A DNA stretch of 64,000 nucleotides, taken from G963663315 sp965214205. Lineage in GTDB: Bacteria > Pseudomonadota > Gammaproteobacteria > Arenicellales > Poriferihabitantaceae. The stretch is from positions 682,001-746,000 of the forward strand of contig OZ243941.1 in NCBI GenBank assembly GCA_965214205.1. Direction: 5' to 3'. The notes below the pieces were generated by a model that had not been told where the DNA came from, did not search any database, and saw nothing but the letters and a program-made list of their open reading frames with translations. Of this stretch, positions 47,994-56,799 are shown in pieces. Each line of letters begins with the position of its first letter. Positions within the stretch are counted from its first letter, which is position 1. Made by a program: the position numbers and the translations under genes.

Positions 47994-48084
47994 GGATTGT
48001 CTCCAGTTTGCAAACGTGATGGAACAGCCAGCTATTTGCAACGTGCCCTGGCTGATTAAAGATCGCGGCTCCCGCTGGAATCGC

Positions 48085-48957
48085 TTATCCCTGCCTGGAC
48101 TGATCCCCCCGAAATGGATGAGATGGATAGGCGCCAAGAATCCGGACTTTGGCCGAGAAGAATTGCAATTCCTCCAGCGCCCTGGCAACTGGAGGGTCGT
48201 CCGGATGGCCCTCAATGTCCGCGTAAAACTGGGTGGCGGTAAATCGTCCGTCAAGGTGATAACTTTCCAGCTTTGTCATGTTCACATTGTTGGTGGCGAA
48301 CCCACCCATGGCCTTGTACAGCGCTGCCGGCAGGTTTCGTACGTTGAACACAAAAGTCGTGATCACGGGCAAGCCGGACTCCGAACGGGAGATACGGGCG
48401 GGCTCACATGCCAGGACTATGAATCGCGTGACATTGTTTTCTGTATCCTCTATGTTCCTCTCGACGATATTCAGCCCGTACAACTTCGCTGCGAGCGCCG
48501 GGGAGATCGCGGCTATGGAAGGATCATCCTGTTCCGCCACCTCCCTGGCTGCGCCTGCGGTGTCGCTCGCAACCCTGGAATGCCATCCCCGCTCGCGTAT
48601 GATACGCCGGCACTGGCCGAGCGCATGAACGTGGCTGTAAACAGACTGGATATCGGAAACACTGGCCCCGGGCTTCACCATCAGCTGGAAATGGATCGGC
48701 ATGAAATACTCTCCAACAATATATAGATTGGACTCCGGTAGGAGATGATGGATATCCGCCACCCTGCCGGCAATCGTATTCTCGATAGGAATCATGGCGA
48801 AATCCGCCTCACCATCCGTTACCGAATTGAAGGCGTCCGCGAACGTGCGGCATGGATGGGGATCCATTCCCGGATACATATTCCTGCAAGCCATGTCAGA
48901 GTTGGCGCCGTATTCGCCCTGGAAGGCGATTCGATTGGTTGGTGCGAAGGCAGTCAT
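48085..48957 (-). CDS. pheA: Prephenate dehydratase (monofunctional, ACT domain)
   Basis: Converts prephenate to phenylpyruvate for phenylalanine synthesis. The 290 residues start with NRIAFQGEYGANSDMA, and contain PIENTIAGRVADIHHLL and the catalytic TRF in NNVTRFIVLA, then a C-terminal ACT domain (about 195-275) with KAMGGFATNNVNMTKLESY that likely senses phenylalanine. There is no chorismate mutase domain, unlike enteric PheA; this form is common in alphaproteobacteria. The ATG at 48957 fits the family start; the open frame to 49098 is rejected. Confidence 0.92.
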   Translation of the reverse strand: MTAFAPTNRIAFQGEYGANSDMACRNMYPGMDPHPCRTFADAFNSVTDGEADFAMIPIENTIAGRVADIHHLLPESNLYIVGEYFMPIHFQLMVKPGASVSDIQSVYSHVHALGQCRRIIRERGWHSRVASDTAGAAREVAEQDDPSIAAISPALAAKLYGLNIVERNIEDTENNVTRFIVLACEPARISRSESGLPVITTFVFNVRNLPAALYKAMGGFATNNVNMTKLESYHLDGRFTATQFYADIEGHPDDPPVARALEELQFFSAKVRILGAYPSHPFRGDQSRQG

Positions 48958-49124
48958 TTGGCGCAACCATACCACACATGCAGAATTTACGATGCTCAGG
49001 CGACGATAAACGATCTTTCCTGATTTCGCATGTGCGGTGACTCCCTGATGTCGCTGGTTGATGACCCACTGAAGGTGGTAAATCTGCCGATTACCCACGA
49101 AGATGAAAGTAATGGCATTCCATC

Positions 49125-49146
49125 CATTGAGTATTTTTACTCAATG
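49125..49146. promoter_or_regulatory. Perfect palindrome in the pheA / peroxiredoxin divergent region
   Basis: CATTGAGTA (49125-49133), TTTT, TACTCAATG (49138-49146): a flawless 9-base inverted repeat with a 4-base centre. It lies 168 bases before pheA and 74 before the peroxiredoxin-like ATG, so an operator for one or both divergent genes is the best reading. A hairpin terminator is less likely, because no gene ends here. Confidence 0.5.
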
Positions 49147-49219
49147 ATGTAAATACTTCTTCTCTTTATTGGATACTCCCGCTGGTTTTGTCCCCATTCA
49201 ATCACTACTTACCAGGATT

Positions 49220-49762
49220 ATGACGATGTTGATTCCCCGAACGAAAACCCCGAGCCTGCGTGTCCGGACGCTTGGCGGCGATACTTTTGATCTTTCAAAC
49301 GAATCCTCGGAACGCGGTACTCTGATCTGTTTTTATCGCGGACTGCATTGCCCGATTTGCGCCAATTATCTGACCGAGTTGGAAAAGAGGGTGGATGAGT
49401 TTGCCGAGCGCGGCGTCAATGTGATTGCTGTGAGCTCGGATGAGCAGGAACGCGCACAGGGTATGGCAGACAAAATCAAGGCCGGCAGGCTTCGCTTTGG
49501 TTATGGTCTGGATTTAGCGAAAGCCAAAGAGTGGGGGCTTTATATCTCTACTTCACGGGGCAAGACATCCATCGGCATCGAAGAGCCTGCCCTTTTTTCC
49601 GAGCCGGGGCTCTTTCTGGTCACACCCGAGCAAACCCTGTACTACGGATCAACACAGACCATGCCGTTTGTTCGACCGCATTTTTCTGAGTTGATCGGGG
49701 CGCTCGATTTTGCGATCAAAAACAACTATCCCGCTCGCGGGGAATATGTCGGTGGTGTGTGA
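49220..49762 (+). CDS. Peroxiredoxin-like (AhpC/TSA family) protein
   Basis: Thioredoxin-fold protein of 180 residues, likely reducing peroxides. The conserved LICFYRGLHCPICANYLTEL carries a CxxC pair in place of the usual single peroxidatic cysteine, followed by VNVIAVSSDEQERAQ; a resolving cysteine elsewhere is not seen. ATG 49220 (or 49226) follows AGGA; the upstream frame from 49169 is less likely. The perfect palindrome upstream suggests dedicated regulation. Confidence 0.8.
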   Translation: MTMLIPRTKTPSLRVRTLGGDTFDLSNESSERGTLICFYRGLHCPICANYLTELEKRVDEFAERGVNVIAVSSDEQERAQGMADKIKAGRLRFGYGLDLAKAKEWGLYISTSRGKTSIGIEEPALFSEPGLFLVTPEQTLYYGSTQTMPFVRPHFSELIGALDFAIKNNYPARGEYVGGV

Positions 49763-49838
49763 ATTACTCAGCAAGAAACGGATGGAAACGCGTATGGAAG
49801 TCAGGTTAAATCATGACAATCCACCTTGAGGGAGTAAT

Positions 49839-50729
49839 ATGATGTCCATGCCATCCGAACAGAATATGCGAAAAGCGGTAGCGGAAAATCCACGAGTAGA
49901 ACGGCTTGTAAAAATCGCTCGCTATATTGAGGAGCATGCTGACCAGTCATTGACGCTGTCGTACTTGTCCGATATCGCCGGACTCTCGCCCTCCAGATTA
50001 CAGCGGGTATTCAAAGAGGCTTTCGGTATTTCACCCAAAGCCTATCAAGACGCTATTCGAATGCGATGCTTTAAACGATCCCTGAAAGATGGCGACGGCG
50101 TCACGGACGCGATTTTCTCATCCGGATTTGGTTCCATCAGCCGTGTCTACGGCGAAGCGGCCCGCAATATAGGTATGTCACCCAAAGCCTATCGAGCGGG
50201 AGGCCCTGGCGAGATTATCACCTACGCATGCCGTACCACGGCGCTCGGTTTAATGATCATGGCTGCGACAGACAAGGGGGTTTGTTTCGTGCAGTTTGGC
50301 GACTCTGAAGGGTCTCTGCTTGCCAACCTGAAAGAGGAATTTCCTAATGCACAGTTGAGCGCTTCACCGGCAGAATCTGCGCCGGAACTGGATGTCTGGG
50401 TGAAAGCGCTGGACCAGCATATCAGCGAAGGGGCGGCCAGACCTGATTTGCCGCTCGACATACGGGGCACGGCATTTCAGATGAAAGTGTGGCAATTTTT
50501 GTTGAGCGTCCGGGAAGGCGAAACTCTTGGTTACAGCGAGCTCGCTGCAAATATTGATCAGCCCAGAGCGGTTCGGGCTGTCGCTTCGGCCTGTGCCAGA
50601 AACCGTATCGGAGTACTGATCCCCTGCCACCGTGTCTTGAGGGGAGACGGAGGTCTTGGAGGATATCGCTGGGGTCTGGAACGTAAAAGAGCACTACTTG
50701 ACGCGGAAAAGAGTCGTCGGTCTGGTTAG
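49839..50729 (+). CDS. Ada-like AraC regulator fused to methylated-DNA-cysteine methyltransferase
   Basis: Two-part protein of 296 residues. Residues ~18-120 form an AraC-type double helix-turn-helix (SLTLSYLSDIAGLSPSRLQRVFKEAFG and SGFGSISRVYGEAA). Residues ~135-290 are an O6-alkylguanine-DNA alkyltransferase with FQMKVWQFLLSVREGETLGYSELA and the acceptor cysteine in IPCHRVLRGDGGLGGYRWG. The N-terminal zinc domain of Ada, which senses methylphosphotriesters, is missing. A strong GAGGGAG ribosome binding site precedes the ATG. It repairs O6-methylguanine, and may regulate its own or other genes. Confidence 0.9.
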   Translation: MMSMPSEQNMRKAVAENPRVERLVKIARYIEEHADQSLTLSYLSDIAGLSPSRLQRVFKEAFGISPKAYQDAIRMRCFKRSLKDGDGVTDAIFSSGFGSISRVYGEAARNIGMSPKAYRAGGPGEIITYACRTTALGLMIMAATDKGVCFVQFGDSEGSLLANLKEEFPNAQLSASPAESAPELDVWVKALDQHISEGAARPDLPLDIRGTAFQMKVWQFLLSVREGETLGYSELAANIDQPRAVRAVASACARNRIGVLIPCHRVLRGDGGLGGYRWGLERKRALLDAEKSRRSG

Positions 50730-51000
50730 AGCTTAATCGCTGCACCAGTTCCTTACGGAAAAGAAGCGGACGTTTGCCGTGAGATTCAATGCCGACCTGC
50801 CAAGCTTGCTTGATGACTCGAAAACACTTTCCAATGGCCGAACCCTGGACTACAGGCGGCTTTCACTCCCTCTTTACCTGGTCGGCAGTACGGACCGGCT
50901 TGCATCCGCCGCGATTAACGGTTGAATTGGATGCGGATAAGAGCGCGTCGGGCGGGTTAATGATGCGCTATACGGATGGAGTAACCTGCTTCCTGCCCCA
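50730..51000. other. Convergent intergenic region with no recognised feature
   Basis: The 271 bases between the Ada-like gene and the Bcr-type gene hold no recognised coding region, RNA gene or strong intrinsic terminator. A 99-codon plus-strand open frame starting at 50789 runs into the Bcr gene antisense; its composition looks like a shadow. Confidence 0.5.
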
Positions 51001-52176
51001 TCAGTCCCCCGACAGGAGCATGAGTCCGAGCGAGAAAAGGCTGAGTAAGCCGAATCCGGTGACTAGCGGAATCACTGAGCTGTCGTAGGCGTAGCCGATG
51101 AAATGGCCGAGAATCAGGGCAACAAATGTGGTTACGGACCCGATCACGGAAGATGCTAGTCCGGCCACATGACCCAGTGGCTGCATGGCCAGGGCGTTGA
51201 CATTGCCGAACAGGATGCCGGTGCAAAAAAAGGTCACCCCCATATACGCCATAAACAGCCAGAGACCAGGCTGCTGGAACTGGCAGTAGAGCAGGAAGGC
51301 GAAAGATGTCACAATCGTTGCCATGAGACCGATGCGGCACAGGAAACGCATGCCCAGGCGCATCACCAGCCTGGAGTTCACCATGGAGGCTCCGCCAATG
51401 ATCAGGGCCAGGACTGCGAAATAGGCCGGGAACTGCGTCCCGATACCGTACAGGTCCTGGAAAATCTGCTGGGCAGAGTTCAGGAAGCCCACGAACGCCC
51501 CGAAAATTATCCCGCCCGCCAGGGTATAGACCACGGTCACCCGGGTTTTCAGTATCCCGATCAGTGATCTTCGAAGTGTGGGCAGTGTCAGTGGTTGTCG
51601 TTTTTCCGGCGGCAGGGTTTCGGGTTGCCGAAGATAAAACCAGATCAGGGTCATGCTGGACAGTATCAGCAAGGCGACGAAAATTCCCCGCCACGAGGTG
51701 AATAGCAGGATGGTTTGTCCGAGCGCCGGGGCGATTGCGGGCACGAGAATGAATACCATCATCACCAGTGACATCAGGTGGGCCATTTCCCGGCCTGCGC
51801 TACCGTCCCGGATGATGGCGACCGTCAGGATGCGGGGAGCTGCCGCGCCGAGGCCTTGCAGGAATCGGCCCAGCAGGAGCCACTCGAAGGTCGGGGCAAT
51901 CACGGCGAGGATGCTGCCGATGATAAACAGCCCGTAGCCGAAGAAAATCGGTGTCCTTCGTCCCAGAAAATCCGATACCGGGCCATAGAACAGTTGGCCG
52001 AGCGCCAGTCCGAGGAACAGGATGGTCAAGACCAGTTGCCGGTCATTGTCATGCGCCAGATTGAGGTCGGAACCGACCTGGGCAAGGGCTGGCAGCATGG
52101 CGTCGATGGCCAGCGCAACGAGCGACATGTTGAGCGCCATCAAGGCGACAAATTCTTTCTTCCCAATTATATGCAA
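51001..52176 (-). CDS. Bcr/CflA-family multidrug efflux transporter
   Basis: Major facilitator with about twelve hydrophobic segments in 391 residues. The start (MSLVALAIDAMLPALAQVG) and the loop motif LFYGPVSDFLGRRTP are characteristic of the Bcr/CflA drug:H+ antiporter family, as is RFLQGLGAAAPRILTVAIIRD in helix 4. It is divergent from katG with ~235 bases between, so both may respond to the same stress regulator. Substrate unknown. Confidence 0.88.
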   Translation of the reverse strand: MHIIGKKEFVALMALNMSLVALAIDAMLPALAQVGSDLNLAHDNDRQLVLTILFLGLALGQLFYGPVSDFLGRRTPIFFGYGLFIIGSILAVIAPTFEWLLLGRFLQGLGAAAPRILTVAIIRDGSAGREMAHLMSLVMMVFILVPAIAPALGQTILLFTSWRGIFVALLILSSMTLIWFYLRQPETLPPEKRQPLTLPTLRRSLIGILKTRVTVVYTLAGGIIFGAFVGFLNSAQQIFQDLYGIGTQFPAYFAVLALIIGGASMVNSRLVMRLGMRFLCRIGLMATIVTSFAFLLYCQFQQPGLWLFMAYMGVTFFCTGILFGNVNALAMQPLGHVAGLASSVIGSVTTFVALILGHFIGYAYDSSVIPLVTGFGLLSLFSLGLMLLSGD

Positions 52177-52343
52177 TGGAGTCAGGAGAGGATTCCTTGA
52201 AATTGATTTCTTGGGTTGTGGCCGGTCAGGCCAAGCGGGAAAGACGATTATACTCTTGCATCACTACAAAACAGGCTGTGCAACCCATCTGTTTTCCAGA
52301 AAAATCCTGCAACATCCTGTCAAAAACGATAGGCAATCTGATA

Positions 52344-52349
52344 TATAAT
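52344..52349 (+). promoter_or_regulatory. -10 box of katG
   Basis: TATAAT (52344-52349) lies 62 bases before the katG ATG. There is no good -35 hexamer at the usual distance, as at activator-dependent promoters such as those of OxyR; ATAG with CTGATAT-like bases upstream is only a weak half match to an OxyR site. Confidence 0.4.
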
Positions 52350-52411
52350 GCCCGGCTGATTTCGTATCTGTGTAATATGTAAAGACCTTGAGAAAAACAG
52401 GAGATGATTTT

Positions 52412-54604
52412 ATGACTGAAAAGAGTAAATGCCCCGTCCATAATGTGCCGGATAATTCTGCCGGAGGCGGGACCACGAACCGGGATTGGTGGCCGGGCCA
52501 GTTGAACATTAACATTTTGCATCAGCATTCTCCCCAGTCTAATCCATTGGATGACGATTTTAATTATGCCGAGGAATTCAAGAGTCTCGATTATGATGCG
52601 CTTAAAAAGGACCTCTACGAGGTGATGACGGCATCACAGGAGTGGTGGCCCGCTGATTACGGTCATTATGGCCCGCTCTTCATTCGCATGGCCTGGCATG
52701 TCGCGGGTACTTACCGCATCGGCGATGGCCGCGGCGGCGCCGGTACTGGTAACCAGCGTTTTGCGCCGCTCAACAGCTGGCCTGACAACGGCAACCTGGA
52801 TAAGGCGCGCAGGTTGCTATGGCCGATCAAGCAGAAGTACGGGCGGAAAATTTCCTGGGCTGACCTGATGATTCTGGCGGGTAATTGCGCGCTGGAGTCG
52901 ATGGGGTTCAAGACGTTCGGGTTTGGGGGCGGTCGTGAGGACGTATGGCAGTCTGAGGAGGATATCAACTGGGGCAACGAGCATGAGTGGCTCGGAGACG
53001 AGCGTTACTCTGGTGAACGTGACCTCGCAAATCCGCTCGGCGCTGTGCAGATGGGTCTGATCTATGTCAACCCGGAAGGGCCGAACGGCAATCCGGATCC
53101 GGTCGCGTCCGGGGCGGATGTGCGCGAGACGTTTGCCCGTATGGCGATGAATGATGAGGAGACCGTCGCGCTGACCGCCGGGGGGCACACTTTCGGCAAA
53201 TGTCATGGCGCCGGGGATGCCGCTCTGGTTGGCGCGGAGCCGGAAGGCGCCAGCATTGAGCAACAGGGCTTCGGCTGGGAGAGTGAGCATGGTTCCGGTA
53301 AAGCCGGAGATGCCATCACCAGTGGAATCGAGGGTGCCTGGACGAGTAATCCAACCCAATGGGATATGGGTTATTTCGACAATCTGTTCGGCTATGAGTG
53401 GGAGTTAACCAAGAGTCCGGCTGGCGCGAACCAGTGGACGCCGAAGGATAACGCCGGGTCGGATACGGTGCCGGACGCGCACGATTCATCCAGACGTCAT
53501 GCGCCGATCATGACTACGGCGGATATGTCCATGCGGATGGACCCGGCTTATGAGCCGATCGCACGTCGGTTCCATCAGAATCCTGATGAGTTTGCAGACG
53601 CATTTGCGCGCGCCTGGTTCAAGTTGACGCACCGCGATATGGGACCTCGCGCCCGCTATCATGGCCCGGAGGTTCCAGAGGAGGAACTGATCTGGCAGGA
53701 CCCGATTCCTGCGGTTACTCATGCGCTGATTGATAACTCCGATATTGCCGATCTCAAGGGCAGGGTTCAGGCTTCCGGGTTGTCCGTGTCTGAGCTGGTT
53801 TCTACAGCCTGGGCATCAGCATCCACTTTCCGGGGTTCGGATATGCGCGGTGGCGCCAATGGGGCGCGTATTCGCCTTGCGCCGCAAAAAGACTGGGAGG
53901 TAAATCAGCCGGATCAGTTAGCCAGGGTATTACAGGCTCTGGAAGGTATCCAGCAGGCGTTCAACGACTCGGCGACGAACGGCAAGGCGGTCTCGCTGGC
54001 GGATGTGATCGTGCTTTCCGGTTGTGTCGGTGTTGAACAGGCCGCAAAGAGCGCCGGATACGATGTGACGGTTCCGTTCACGCCGGGTCGCGCCGATGCT
54101 GCTCCAGAGCAGACCGATGTGGAGTCTTTTGCCGCGCTGGAGCCGACTGCGGACGGCTTCCGTAATTATCTCAAGGCGAAGTGCACGGTATCGGCAGAGC
54201 AGTTGCTGGTTGATCGGGCACAGTTGCTGACACTGACCGCGCCTGAGATGACGGTTCTGGTCGGTGGCCTGCGTGTGCTGAATGCAAATTCCGGGCAATC
54301 GGGGTATGGTGTGTTCACCAGCCGCCCGGAGACGCTGACCAACGACTTCTTCGTGAATCTGCTGGATATGGGTACAGCCTGGACACCGGTTTCCGAGGAC
54401 TGTAGTTTGTTCGAAGGGCGTGACCGCGCGACGGGTGACCTGAAATGGACCGGCACTCGTGTCGATCTGATCTTCGGTTCAAATTCCCAGCTTCGGGCTC
54501 TTGCGGAATTCTATGGATGTGGAGATTCCGGGCAACAGTTTGTGCAGGACTTTGTGGCGGCGTGGGACAAGGTCATGAACCTGGACCGTTTCGACCTCGC
54601 CTGA
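52412..54604 (+). CDS. katG: Catalase-peroxidase KatG
   Basis: Heme enzyme that destroys hydrogen peroxide, 730 residues. The distal heme triad is in FIRMAWHVAGTYRIGDGRGG (Arg, Trp, His near residues 90-95), the proximal histidine in TAGGHTFGKCHG, and the Met-Tyr-Trp adduct partners are present (Trp in MAWH, Tyr in GLIYVNPEGP, Met in FARMAMND). The C-terminal half is the degenerate second peroxidase repeat. ATG 52412 follows AGGAGATG; the upstream TTG at 52388 is rejected. Confidence 0.97.
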   Translation: MTEKSKCPVHNVPDNSAGGGTTNRDWWPGQLNINILHQHSPQSNPLDDDFNYAEEFKSLDYDALKKDLYEVMTASQEWWPADYGHYGPLFIRMAWHVAGTYRIGDGRGGAGTGNQRFAPLNSWPDNGNLDKARRLLWPIKQKYGRKISWADLMILAGNCALESMGFKTFGFGGGREDVWQSEEDINWGNEHEWLGDERYSGERDLANPLGAVQMGLIYVNPEGPNGNPDPVASGADVRETFARMAMNDEETVALTAGGHTFGKCHGAGDAALVGAEPEGASIEQQGFGWESEHGSGKAGDAITSGIEGAWTSNPTQWDMGYFDNLFGYEWELTKSPAGANQWTPKDNAGSDTVPDAHDSSRRHAPIMTTADMSMRMDPAYEPIARRFHQNPDEFADAFARAWFKLTHRDMGPRARYHGPEVPEEELIWQDPIPAVTHALIDNSDIADLKGRVQASGLSVSELVSTAWASASTFRGSDMRGGANGARIRLAPQKDWEVNQPDQLARVLQALEGIQQAFNDSATNGKAVSLADVIVLSGCVGVEQAAKSAGYDVTVPFTPGRADAAPEQTDVESFAALEPTADGFRNYLKAKCTVSAEQLLVDRAQLLTLTAPEMTVLVGGLRVLNANSGQSGYGVFTSRPETLTNDFFVNLLDMGTAWTPVSEDCSLFEGRDRATGDLKWTGTRVDLIFGSNSQLRALAEFYGCGDSGQQFVQDFVAAWDKVMNLDRFDLA

Positions 54605-54643
54605 CCCTGGGAATGAGGGGGCGGTGAACGCCCCCTTGCCAGC

Positions 54644-55237
54644 ATGGGAGATTTGCGGTTGGCGCGGGTTCCGCGAAAACATTACATATCGGCGCAGGAT
54701 CTCCTCGAAGATTCCTGCAGGCTGGGGGCGCAAATTGTCAAAAGCGGTTTTCGGCCGGATTTTGTGGTTGGTGTCTGGCGCGGGGGCGCGCCGGTGGCTA
54801 TCGCCGTTCAGGAAATGCTCGAGTATTTCGGCATCCAGAGCGACCATATCAGTGTGCGGACTTCGTTTTATACTGGAATTTCAGAGACAGCCAGCAAGGT
54901 GCGGGTGTGCGGCCTGGACTATCTGGTTGAGAATCTGAAGCCGGAGAATGCGCTGCTGGTCGTGGATGATGTGTACGATTCAGGCCAGAGCATACAGGCC
55001 CTGCTGGAGGAGCTTGCCGCGCGGACCCGGCAGAATATGCCTCAGCAGGTGCGGATTGCGGCCCCATGGTACAAGAGCGCGAACAACCAGACCGGGCGAG
55101 AACCGGATTACTATGTGCATACCACCGGGCAGTGGCTGGTTTTCCCGCATGAGATTATGGGGTTGTCGGAGGAAGAGTTGGTACAGGGGAAAGGTGAGTT
55201 GATGAAGATCATACAATCGGTCAACTGTAGTGGATAA
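54644..55237 (+). CDS. Hypoxanthine/xanthine-type phosphoribosyltransferase
   Basis: Type I phosphoribosyltransferase of 197 residues. It has VVGVWRGGAPVAIAVQEML, the PRPP-binding motif ALLVVDDVYDSGQSIQALL (about residues 104-122) and a late region VVHTTGQWLVFPHE-like (here YVHTTGQWLVFPHEIMG) seen in purine or xanthine-guanine type enzymes. Base specificity cannot be read. The ATG at 54644 is followed by an in-frame TTG at 54659 that could also serve. It precedes the corrinoid operon by 131 bases on the same strand. Confidence 0.83.
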   Translation: MGDLRLARVPRKHYISAQDLLEDSCRLGAQIVKSGFRPDFVVGVWRGGAPVAIAVQEMLEYFGIQSDHISVRTSFYTGISETASKVRVCGLDYLVENLKPENALLVVDDVYDSGQSIQALLEELAARTRQNMPQQVRIAAPWYKSANNQTGREPDYYVHTTGQWLVFPHEIMGLSEEELVQGKGELMKIIQSVNCSG

Positions 55238-55304
55238 TGTTGGATAATATCGCAAAATTAAATATTGCATAATCTCACCGGCTTGTATATTCTGCCTCCA
55301 CCTT

Positions 55305-55328
55305 AAAGCGGTTTGACAACGGCGCTTT
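55305..55328 (+). promoter_or_regulatory. Inverted repeat around a consensus -35 box, upstream of the corrinoid operon
   Basis: AAAGCG (55305-55310) and CGCTTT (55323-55328) flank a 12-base centre that contains TTGACA (55313-55318). A -10 is not obvious: CATACT (55339-55344) leaves a 20-base spacer. The structure could be an operator over a promoter, or a weak terminator for the upstream gene, which is followed by a T-rich stretch. Confidence 0.35.
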
Positions 55329-55368
55329 CCCTATTCTTCATACTTTCTTTTAATCACGGGACTTTAAG

Positions 55369-56070
55369 ATGGTTGACGATAACTATGATGACGATGAACT
55401 GGATTTATCGTCGTTGCCCGACGATGAACTCGTTGAACAAATGCACGATGATCTTTATGACGGGTTGCGGGAGGAAATCATAGAGGGCACCAATATTCTG
55501 CTGGAACGGGGATGGGCGGCCACCCGGGTTCTGGATGACGCTCTGGTGGAGGGCATGCGAATTGTCGGTATCGATTTCCGTGATGGCATTTTGTTCGTTC
55601 CTGAAGTGTTGATGTCGGCCAACGCGATGAAGGGCGGGATGGAAATTCTCCGTCCGTTGCTGGCCGAGACCGGCGCCGAGCCGATTGGCAAAATGATTAT
55701 CGGCACGGTGAAGGGCGATATTCATGATATTGGTAAAAATCTCGTCGCCATGATGATGGAGGGGGCGGGGTTTGAAGTGATCAATCTCGGTATCGACAAC
55801 CCGGTGGATAATTATATGAACGCGATTGAAGAACACAATCCGGATATCATCGGCATGTCGGCGCTGTTGACAACCACGATGCCTTATATGAAAGTGGTGA
55901 TCGACACGCTGGTGGAAAGGGGCATTCGTGATGACTATATCGTATTGGTTGGCGGGGCGCCCTTGAACGAGGAGTTCGGTCAGGCCATTGGCGCCGATGC
56001 TTACTGTCGGGACGCGGCGGTTGCGGTGGAAACGGCGCAGGCCAAGATTGCCGAAAAGCGGGCCGCGTAA
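55369..56070 (+). CDS. Corrinoid (B12-binding) protein of a methyltransferase system
   Basis: Carries a methyl group on cobalamin between a substrate methyltransferase and a methyl-THF-forming enzyme, in the MtgC/MttC/MtvC style. The 233 residues comprise a very acidic N-terminal tail (about 1-25), a four-helix cap (about 30-110, EIIEGTNILLERGWAATRVLDDALVEGMRIVG), and a Rossmann-like B12 domain with the DxHxxG signature GDIHDIGKNLV (about 126-136), LGIDNPVDNYM and SALLTTTMPYMK. First gene of a five-gene operon. Confidence 0.93.
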   Translation: MVDDNYDDDELDLSSLPDDELVEQMHDDLYDGLREEIIEGTNILLERGWAATRVLDDALVEGMRIVGIDFRDGILFVPEVLMSANAMKGGMEILRPLLAETGAEPIGKMIIGTVKGDIHDIGKNLVAMMMEGAGFEVINLGIDNPVDNYMNAIEEHNPDIIGMSALLTTTMPYMKVVIDTLVERGIRDDYIVLVGGAPLNEEFGQAIGADAYCRDAAVAVETAQAKIAEKRAA

Positions 56071-56137
56071 AAACCCTGCTGTCGCGTTCCCGTGATTTAA
56101 CCGATGGTTGTCTGAAGTTCCCGGTGAGGCGCTTCCA

Positions 56138-56755
56138 ATGAAAAAAGTTCTGGTGATTGCCTGCGGCGCCCTGGCCCATGAACTGGTCCGAGTCAAGAGT
56201 CTCAATCATTGGGACCATGTTGATATCCAGTGTTTGCCCGCCGAGTTGCATAATCACCCACAGAACATTCCGCAGGCGGTCCGGGAAAAAATCCGGGATA
56301 ATCGCGCGGATTATGAAAAACTGTTTGTGGCCTATTCGGACTGCGGGACAGGTGGGTTGCTGGATAAGACGCTCAGAGAGGAGAATGTCGAGCGGCTGCC
56401 GGGCGCTCATTGTTATGAAATGTTTGCCGGCAAGGAAAAATTTCGTGATTTGCATGAATCCGAACCTGGCACTTTCTATCTCACCGATTTCCTGGCCACT
56501 CATTTTGACCGACTGGTCATCCGTGGATTGTCGCTGGATAAATATCCCGAGTTGAAAGACCAGTTCTTCGGAAATTACAAAAAACTGGTTTATTTATCCC
56601 AGAAGGAAGACGCCGAGGTCGAGAAAAAGGCGGAAGAAGCGGCCCGATATCTGGGCGTGAGCTATGAAAAGGTGGTGACCGGGGACAAGCTTCTGGAATC
56701 TGAACTTCAAGTTCGGCTTGCCGGTGAGGCGGGGTATACTTCAGCCGCGCCCTGA
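56138..56755 (+). CDS. DUF1638 protein of the corrinoid operon
   Basis: Uncharacterised protein of 205 residues. VLVIACGALAHELVRVK at the start, DYEKLFVAYSDCGTGGLLDK, and HCYEMFAGKEKF with FYLTDFLATHFDRLV match the DUF1638 pattern, whose conserved cysteines and GTGG loop hint at a metal or cofactor site. ATG 56138 follows GTGAGG; an in-frame start at 56108 is less likely. In other genomes the family recurs beside corrinoid methyltransferases (from memory), but its job there is unknown. Confidence 0.85.
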   Translation: MKKVLVIACGALAHELVRVKSLNHWDHVDIQCLPAELHNHPQNIPQAVREKIRDNRADYEKLFVAYSDCGTGGLLDKTLREENVERLPGAHCYEMFAGKEKFRDLHESEPGTFYLTDFLATHFDRLVIRGLSLDKYPELKDQFFGNYKKLVYLSQKEDAEVEKKAEEAARYLGVSYEKVVTGDKLLESELQVRLAGEAGYTSAAP

Positions 56756-56799
56756 TTCGATCTCACTATTGGCTGGCAGGTTTTGCCTGGAAATATCTT

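Noticed and set aside
50789..51088. 99-codon plus-strand frame between the Ada-like and Bcr-type genes
   Set aside because: Runs into the Bcr gene in antisense, has no ribosome site and no recognisable motif.
52226..52528. 100-codon minus-strand frame across the katG start
   Set aside because: Overlaps the katG promoter and N-terminus; product has no features of a real protein.
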